Part shown: positions 59,925-64,000 of the stretch, piece after piece | Layout: every line of letters starts with the position of its first letter | How positions within the stretch are numbered: position 1 is the stretch's first letter | Assembly (NCBI RefSeq): GCF_025215155.1 | Contig: NZ_JALHAM010000115.1 | Strand: one strand, 5' to 3' | From: Dryocola clanedunensis | GTDB lineage: Bacteria > Pseudomonadota > Gammaproteobacteria > Enterobacterales > Enterobacteriaceae | Length of the DNA: 64,000 nt | The notes under the pieces: generated by a model | What the model saw: the letters and a program-made list of their open reading frames with translations, nothing else | Told to the model about the DNA's origin: nothing | Database searches by the model: none | Made by a program: the position numbers and the translations under genes

Positions 59925-60926
59925 TCAGCGTTGTGCGAAGGCACGCCAGTGGCGAACCACTTCGGCGAGCTGTTCGCGGCTGGTATCAATGTGCGTGACA
60001 AGACGGGTCACCGGGCCTGCGCTCATCAGCACGCCGCGCTCACGCATAAATTTGCCAAGGCTTTCGGCCTCCTCTGTCGGTACGCGGACAAAGACCATAT
60101 TGGTATCCTGTCGGCTAACGTCAACGCCGATTTCGCGTAGCTCACCGGCCAGCCAGTGAGCGTTTTCATGGTCTTCTTTCAGTCGCTGGACGTTGTTCTC
60201 CAGCGCGTATAGTCCCGCCGCAGCCAGAATACCAGCCTGACGCATACCGCCGCCGACCATTTTACGCCAGCGGATGGCACGTTTGATGTAGCCATGGCTA
60301 CCGACTAACAGGGAACCTACCGGCGTGCCTAAGCCTTTTGACAGGCAGATGGTGAAGGAGTCGCAATAACGCACGATCTCTTCAAGCGTGCAGCCATACT
60401 CCACGACGGCGTTGAAAATACGTGCGCCATCAATATGCAGGGCCAGATTGCGGTTGCGGGTAAATTCCCATGCCTGCTGGAAATACTCACGGGGCAGGAC
60501 TTTACCGTTATGGGTATTTTCAAGGCTTAACAGCTTTGTGCGGGCAAAGTGGATATCGTCAGGTTTGATTTTAGCGGCGACTTTATCAAGCGGCAGCGTA
60601 CCATCCTGATTCGCCTCAATAGGCTGAGGCTGAATGCTGCCCAGTACTGCGGCACCGCCGGCCTCATAGAGATAGTTATGGGCCAGCTGGCCAACAATAT
60701 ATTCTTCACCGCGTTCGCAGTGGCTCAGCAGTGCAACAAGGTTAGCCTGCGTACCCGTCGGTAAAAACAGTGCCGCTTCTTTACCGCTGATTTTGGCGGC
60801 GTAGGCCTGCAATTCGTTAACCGTCGGGTCATCACCGTAAACATCATCACCGATCGGGGCGGACATCATCCGTTCGAGCATTGCTCGGGAAGGGCGGGTT
60901 ACGGTGTCGCTGCGCAGATCTATCAC
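59925..60926 (-). CDS. ltaE: Low-specificity L-threonine aldolase LtaE
   Basis: LtaE is a PLP enzyme that splits L-allo-threonine and L-threonine to glycine and acetaldehyde. It has 333 residues, as in E. coli. The N-terminal MIDLRSDTVTRPSRAMLERM and the block IHIDGARIFNA-type (LALHIDGARIFNAVVEYG) are typical. The PLP lysine is in TICLSKGLGTPVGSLLVG. In E. coli poxB and hcp-hcr lie upstream; here an AT-rich T6SS-like region takes their place. Confidence 0.97.
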   Translation of the reverse strand: MIDLRSDTVTRPSRAMLERMMSAPIGDDVYGDDPTVNELQAYAAKISGKEAALFLPTGTQANLVALLSHCERGEEYIVGQLAHNYLYEAGGAAVLGSIQPQPIEANQDGTLPLDKVAAKIKPDDIHFARTKLLSLENTHNGKVLPREYFQQAWEFTRNRNLALHIDGARIFNAVVEYGCTLEEIVRYCDSFTICLSKGLGTPVGSLLVGSHGYIKRAIRWRKMVGGGMRQAGILAAAGLYALENNVQRLKEDHENAHWLAGELREIGVDVSRQDTNMVFVRVPTEEAESLGKFMRERGVLMSAGPVTRLVTHIDTSREQLAEVVRHWRAFAQR

Positions 60927-61500
60927 GGGGGCGTTCCTTCTTTAATAGCCACAATAAACCTCAGTTTTACCGGAACCAGCAGGTTTTCGCCAGCCTGATG
61001 TTCTCGCCCTTGCCGCCTCAGAGCCAACAAGCCGTATTCATAAACTTGTTCAGGCGATTAACAATTCAGCAGGATCGTTTGTCAGGACGGTCAGATAATT
61101 TTAGCAAGAGTAAAGTAAGGATTAAGTGCGGGATTTGTTAAGTATAAATTATGCCCATCTTTGTCGTACGAAGAGAAATATATATTAGCAGTCTTCAATG
61201 TATGTTTTTTTCGGAATTCGGCGTGGTGTTATTTCTTGATTTTGAGCAATAATAAGTGGATGTTGTCTATATAACGTAGAGTGCCAGCCTGGAATTGAGA
61301 TGAACCTTATACACCAGATGACTTAGAGCATAAGTTAAGGGCTATGGGGAGTTGTCTCCTGTGCTATTTTATTTATAAAAATAAAATTGTATTCTTTGAG
61401 TATGATTGCAAATAATTTAACCGATATCAATAAACATTGATGCTACACATTTGTATGTTGTAGAAAATGATGGTTGGCACTTATTTCAGGGAAGAGGTAT
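60927..61500. other. AT-rich gap at the ltaE / T6SS-like island edge
   Basis: This 574-bp stretch has no credible ORF. Base composition changes visibly from balanced to AT-rich at about 61080-61140. It contains a perfect 9-bp A/T stem (61366-61387, attttattt / aaataaaat), a small ggag/ctcc stem at 61349-61360, and an imperfect dyad (ctaca...tgtag, 61443-61463) just before the LuxR gene. No tRNA or attachment-site repeat was found. Confidence 0.5.
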
Positions 61501-62097
61501 ATGCTAGAAATAGTCATAAAAACTGATAACACATATTATCACCTGGGGATCAAAGCGCTTTTGCTTGAGCTTGGTGAAAATGTAGTTTACCTGGATGAAT
61601 TTCAGGGTTCATCTATGAATGCGAGTGAGCACAACCATTCCCGCATAATTTTTAGAGATTTTATGGTAAGCATCATACTTTATAAAAAGGCGACCTTGCA
61701 ACCACTCAAAAACAATAATGAAAATGGCTTGGTGGTTCATATTCCTATGGCCTGCAGAAATAACGACTTCTCAGATGTTAAGAGCAAGATTAAAAAAATA
61801 TTTTCAATTGCAGCGATGGATAATAATTCATTCCGTAGAGATGATCTCTGCCGTTGCGCTGGTATAAAAAAACATCGTCAACTCTCTGTGACTGAAAATA
61901 AAATAATGAGACTGATGGGAGAGGGTAATGATACAGGGGATATCGCTGAAATACTCAAAAGATCCCATAGAACAGTGGGAACACACTATCGTAATGCAAT
62001 AAATAAAATGGGCATGGAAAACAGGCTCGAGTTCTACATGTACGCTACATTCATTGCACGCTACAGCCAACAGAGTGAAATCACATTGTGTCTGTAA
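61501..62097 (+). CDS. LuxR-type HTH transcriptional regulator
   Basis: A 198-residue protein with a LuxR/FixJ HTH in its C-terminal third, at about residues 132-185 (LSVTENKIMRLMGEGNDTGD then IAEILKRSHRTVGTHYRNAI). The N-terminal 120 residues (MLEIVIKTDNTYYHLGIKAL) lack the acidic pocket and lysine of a response-regulator receiver and match no autoinducer domain I recognise. The layout is that of RcsA/BglJ/FimW-like orphan regulators. The ATG at 61501 follows GAAGAGG; an upstream TTG (61474) is possible. Low GC and rare codons (ata, aga) fit recent transfer. It converges on the T6SS-like genes and may regulate them. Confidence 0.8.
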   Translation: MLEIVIKTDNTYYHLGIKALLLELGENVVYLDEFQGSSMNASEHNHSRIIFRDFMVSIILYKKATLQPLKNNNENGLVVHIPMACRNNDFSDVKSKIKKIFSIAAMDNNSFRRDDLCRCAGIKKHRQLSVTENKIMRLMGEGNDTGDIAEILKRSHRTVGTHYRNAINKMGMENRLEFYMYATFIARYSQQSEITLCL

Positions 62098-62111
62098 GAC
62101 CGGGAGATTGA

Positions 62112-62151
62112 GTAAGAGTCCTGTCGATTAACTCTTCGATAAGACTCTTAC
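62112..62151. terminator. Hairpin between the LuxR gene and the DUF1795 gene
   Basis: The perfect 9-bp arms gtaagagtc / gactcttac enclose a 22-nt loop, in the 77-bp gap between convergent stops. A T-rich stretch follows on the plus strand. It is a likely shared terminator of moderate strength. Confidence 0.45.
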
Positions 62152-62174
62152 GCTCCAATTTTCTGCTTTATAAC

Positions 62175-62654
62175 CTACTTGCTGTCACCAGGGTTGAAGG
62201 TATTTAATACCTGAACGTAATGCTTACGTTGATACTCTGTGAATTCATTTCTTGCATTAAGAGTAAAAATAAGAATTTCAAGTCCTGTTGGGTTATTTTT
62301 TACATCAACTGGCAGCTGGATAATAGACTGGACCTGACGTACAGTTTTCCCCTCGTGTAAAAAACGATTGGCAACTTGCGTCACAGATATTTTTGCCGGG
62401 CCAATTTTCCTGGTTAATAATTTACCTTCGATCTGAAATCCCGGCTGCTTAAAACGCAATACTTCCATCTGAGATTCACAGTAATTTTTGACGCTCTGCT
62501 TTTCTTCGAGTCGAGCCCTGTTAATAATGATGTTATATTCATTATTATCAGGATCTCTGAACATGAGAATATTTACTGACCGATCCTGAACAGGAGCAGG
62601 AGAAAGAAAGGTTCCTTCATAAAGTGAATAAGCTTGAGTCGGCATGTTCTTCAT
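62175..62654 (-). CDS. DUF1795 (DcrB/EagR-like) protein, T6SS-associated
   Basis: A 159-residue soluble protein without signal peptide, with the DUF1795 pattern: YEGTFLSPAPVQDRSVNILM, then NEYNIIINRARLEEKQSVKN, and the end IFTLNARNEFTEYQRKHYVQ. Stand-alone DUF1795 proteins in T6SS loci (EagR) are chaperones that load Rhs or PAAR effectors onto VgrG. The start at 62654 (MKNMPTQAY) is ten bases after the OmpA-domain gene stop; ATG 62645 is the alternative, and neither has a strong SD. It forms an operon with the OmpA-domain gene. No effector gene lies inside the window, so the partner is unknown. Confidence 0.75.
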   Translation of the reverse strand: MKNMPTQAYSLYEGTFLSPAPVQDRSVNILMFRDPDNNEYNIIINRARLEEKQSVKNYCESQMEVLRFKQPGFQIEGKLLTRKIGPAKISVTQVANRFLHEGKTVRQVQSIIQLPVDVKNNPTGLEILIFTLNARNEFTEYQRKHYVQVLNTFNPGDSK

Positions 62655-62664
62655 GTGAGTGTGA

Positions 62665-64000
62665 CTACCTTTTTTGTTCTGTTGATAAGGGAATGATTTC
62701 AACGCGTCTGTTTTTGGCTCTGTTGCGTAGATGCTTGTTGCTGACTACAGGGTTGGTTTCCCCTGCACCAAGAGCAGTAAAGTGTTCTTCAGGCAATGCC
62801 ATGTGATTGATGAGCCAGGTGCGAACAGCTTGAGCACGTTGTTGGGATAATTTAAGATTTTGTTGAGTATTTCCGGCATTGTCGGAATAACCTAAAAGAA
62901 GAAAATAGTTCTCAGGGCTATGCTCTAGTTGAGGCAAATATGACTGTAATTGTTGTTCCTGCGCAGGTGTTAGCTCTGAAATACCTGATGGGAAATTATC
63001 AATTGTCAGGGTCTTAAGATCCGGGGCAGCTTGCGAGCCAAAGAGATCCTTGAATCCCTCCAGGTCAGGCAGGTAATTGTTATGAAGCTTTTTATCGACG
63101 AGCAGAGATGCGATCACTATCAGGCCTATTGCACCCGCTAATGCCAAAAGACGCCATTTTTTAGCACGTATATTGAAGGCTTTCGCATTGTTGATATTTG
63201 TCTGAGCCGGGATCCCGATAGTTTTAATTATCGGTAAAGTGGGAAGAACCAGTTGCGATGAAAGCCCGGGTAGCACGCCATATTTTTCTTCCAGCCAACG
63301 GGACCATGCCCCGTGACGAGAAAACCCACAGCAATGATCTGAGAGCATGACGCCACTTAGTTTCAGCGGAAGTAGGGTAAACATTTGCTGAAATGCCTTG
63401 GTTAATCCGGTTTCGTCGAGCCACTCACAGAATACTTCCATCATAGCTGTTCGCTGAGTGGCGAAATAAGAGTGAGTGCTACCGTTTTTAATCAGCTGGT
63501 TTTTAAGAATATTAATTTGTTCGGTAAAATTTGTGGTTGATGAGCTCATGACATCATAATCACCAAACCAGAGTGCCCTGTCAGGATCGTGGGCGATGCG
63601 TTCTTTGCTGAATCTGCCATAGAATGCAAAAAGTAAGGGTAACGGCTCTGGAAGTTTCAGGCTGCAAAATGAGTTATACCAGCCGGTCAGACGACTGTTC
63701 AGCATACTGATGTCATCATGGCCATCTGGCAATAACGGGAAAAATGCCATGATTTGAGTTTGTGGATGCTCTGATTTTATTCTTGAGATTTTTAGCTGCA
63801 TCTCATTCGTGTCTGCTGCAAGCAGCCAGACCGTGCCCTGGTCAAAACGCACGGCTGTATGATTCTGGACATCTGAAAACCATTTAATAGCATAAGGGCC
63901 GATAATAAATATCGCCTGGGAAAAAGGGATATTCCTGTGCGTACTAACAGATTTTGAATCAGTTGCCGGGCCAGAAGCTTTAGTCAACGAATATCTGGCA
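62665..64000 (-). CDS. OmpA-domain inner-membrane protein of a T6SS-like locus (5' end beyond window)
   Basis: The frame stays open to the window edge, so the N-terminus is missing; 444 residues are visible. A cytoplasmic region of about 270 residues (FIIGPYAIKWFSDVQNHTAV, then WLLAADTNEMQLKISRIKSE) matches no enzyme I know. One transmembrane helix (KWRLLALAGAIGLIVIASLL) follows. The C-terminal OmpA/MotB-type peptidoglycan-binding domain is clear: FLLLGYSDNAGNTQQNLKLS, QQRAQAVRTWL, and LRNRAKNRRVEI. T6SS clusters of Enterobacter and Klebsiella carry such a single-helix OmpA-domain protein next to tssL, where it anchors the membrane complex to murein. The locus assignment is inference from this protein and its DUF1795 neighbour. 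Confidence 0.75.
   Translation of the reverse strand, partial: ARYSLTKASGPATDSKSVSTHRNIPFSQAIFIIGPYAIKWFSDVQNHTAVRFDQGTVWLLAADTNEMQLKISRIKSEHPQTQIMAFFPLLPDGHDDISMLNSRLTGWYNSFCSLKLPEPLPLLFAFYGRFSKERIAHDPDRALWFGDYDVMSSSTTNFTEQINILKNQLIKNGSTHSYFATQRTAMMEVFCEWLDETGLTKAFQQMFTLLPLKLSGVMLSDHCCGFSRHGAWSRWLEEKYGVLPGLSSQLVLPTLPIIKTIGIPAQTNINNAKAFNIRAKKWRLLALAGAIGLIVIASLLVDKKLHNNYLPDLEGFKDLFGSQAAPDLKTLTIDNFPSGISELTPAQEQQLQSYLPQLEHSPENYFLLLGYSDNAGNTQQNLKLSQQRAQAVRTWLINHMALPEEHFTALGAGETNPVVSNKHLRNRAKNRRVEIIPLSTEQKR

Noticed and set aside
61366..61387. A/T-rich 9-bp stem before the LuxR gene as a terminator
   Set aside because: A pure A/T stem of this size is expected by chance in such AT-rich DNA and has no gene upstream on the same strand to terminate.
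1..64000. tRNA genes, rRNA, CRISPR arrays, insertion sequences, prophage genes
   Set aside because: No cloverleaf-like sequence, spaced direct repeat array, transposase or integrase frame was recognised; the ltaE/T6SS-like junction shows no tRNA or attachment repeat inside the window.

Overview
The window is chromosomal DNA from a member of the Enterobacteriaceae close to Enterobacter/Lelliottia/Leclercia. Most proteins are nearly collinear in sequence with their E. coli K-12 counterparts (comparison from memory, no search run), coding density is high, and gaps carry the REP/BIME repeats typical of enterics. No rRNA, tRNA, CRISPR, insertion sequence or prophage was recognised. The species cannot be fixed from the sequence alone.

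Layout. (1) 1-9830: the pbpG / dld / bglX / osmF-yehYXW / yohO / mlrA neighbourhood (about minute 47-48 of the E. coli map), with a GNAT acetyltransferase beside pbpG. (2) 10819-11943: a RoxA-type ribosomal oxygenase at a junction where the order jumps, relative to E. coli, to the dinG region. (3) 12112-29687: dinG, ybiB, ybiJ, mcbA, a flavin reductase, rlmF, ybiO, glnHPQ, dps, rhtA, ompX, opgE, mntS, mntR, ybiR (about minute 18). (4) 29789-35166: a three-gene EmrA/EmrB/NodT-type drug efflux operon and an aldo/keto reductase, absent from this place in E. coli. (5) 35244-60926: ybjI, ybjJ, rcdA, an extra MFS gene, ybjL, ybjM, grxA, ybjC, nfsA, rimK, ybjN, potFGHI, ybjO, rlmC, artJ, artPIQM, ybjP, ybjQ, amiD, ybjS, ybjT, ltaE (about minute 19). 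(6) 60927-64000: an AT-rich stretch with a LuxR-type regulator, a DUF1795 (EagR/DcrB-like) protein and the C-terminal part of an OmpA-domain membrane protein. This looks like the edge of a type VI secretion island inserted beside ltaE, and it runs out of the window.

The genes fall into several working groups. Four ABC importers bring in osmolyte-type compounds (osmF-yehYXW), glutamine (glnHPQ), putrescine (potFGHI) and arginine (artPIQM with artJ). Stress and metal genes include dinG (SOS), dps, grxA and nfsA (redox), and mntS/mntR (manganese). Envelope genes include pbpG, ybiO, ompX, opgE, amiD, the DUF1471 pair and the efflux operon. Two genes, mlrA and rcdA, encode regulators known in E. 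coli as activators of csgD.

Several regulatory sites are readable directly: a LexA box before dinG, a sigma-54 promoter with two NtrC sites (plus a third candidate) before glnH, a sigma-S-like -10 before dps, two abutting MntR boxes between mntS and mntR, a 20-bp perfect palindrome between ybjJ and rcdA, and tandem ARG boxes before artJ. The least explained parts are the hairpin-rich 300-bp gap between nfsA and rimK, the efflux/aldo-keto insertion, and the T6SS-like edge with its unfamiliar LuxR-type regulator.
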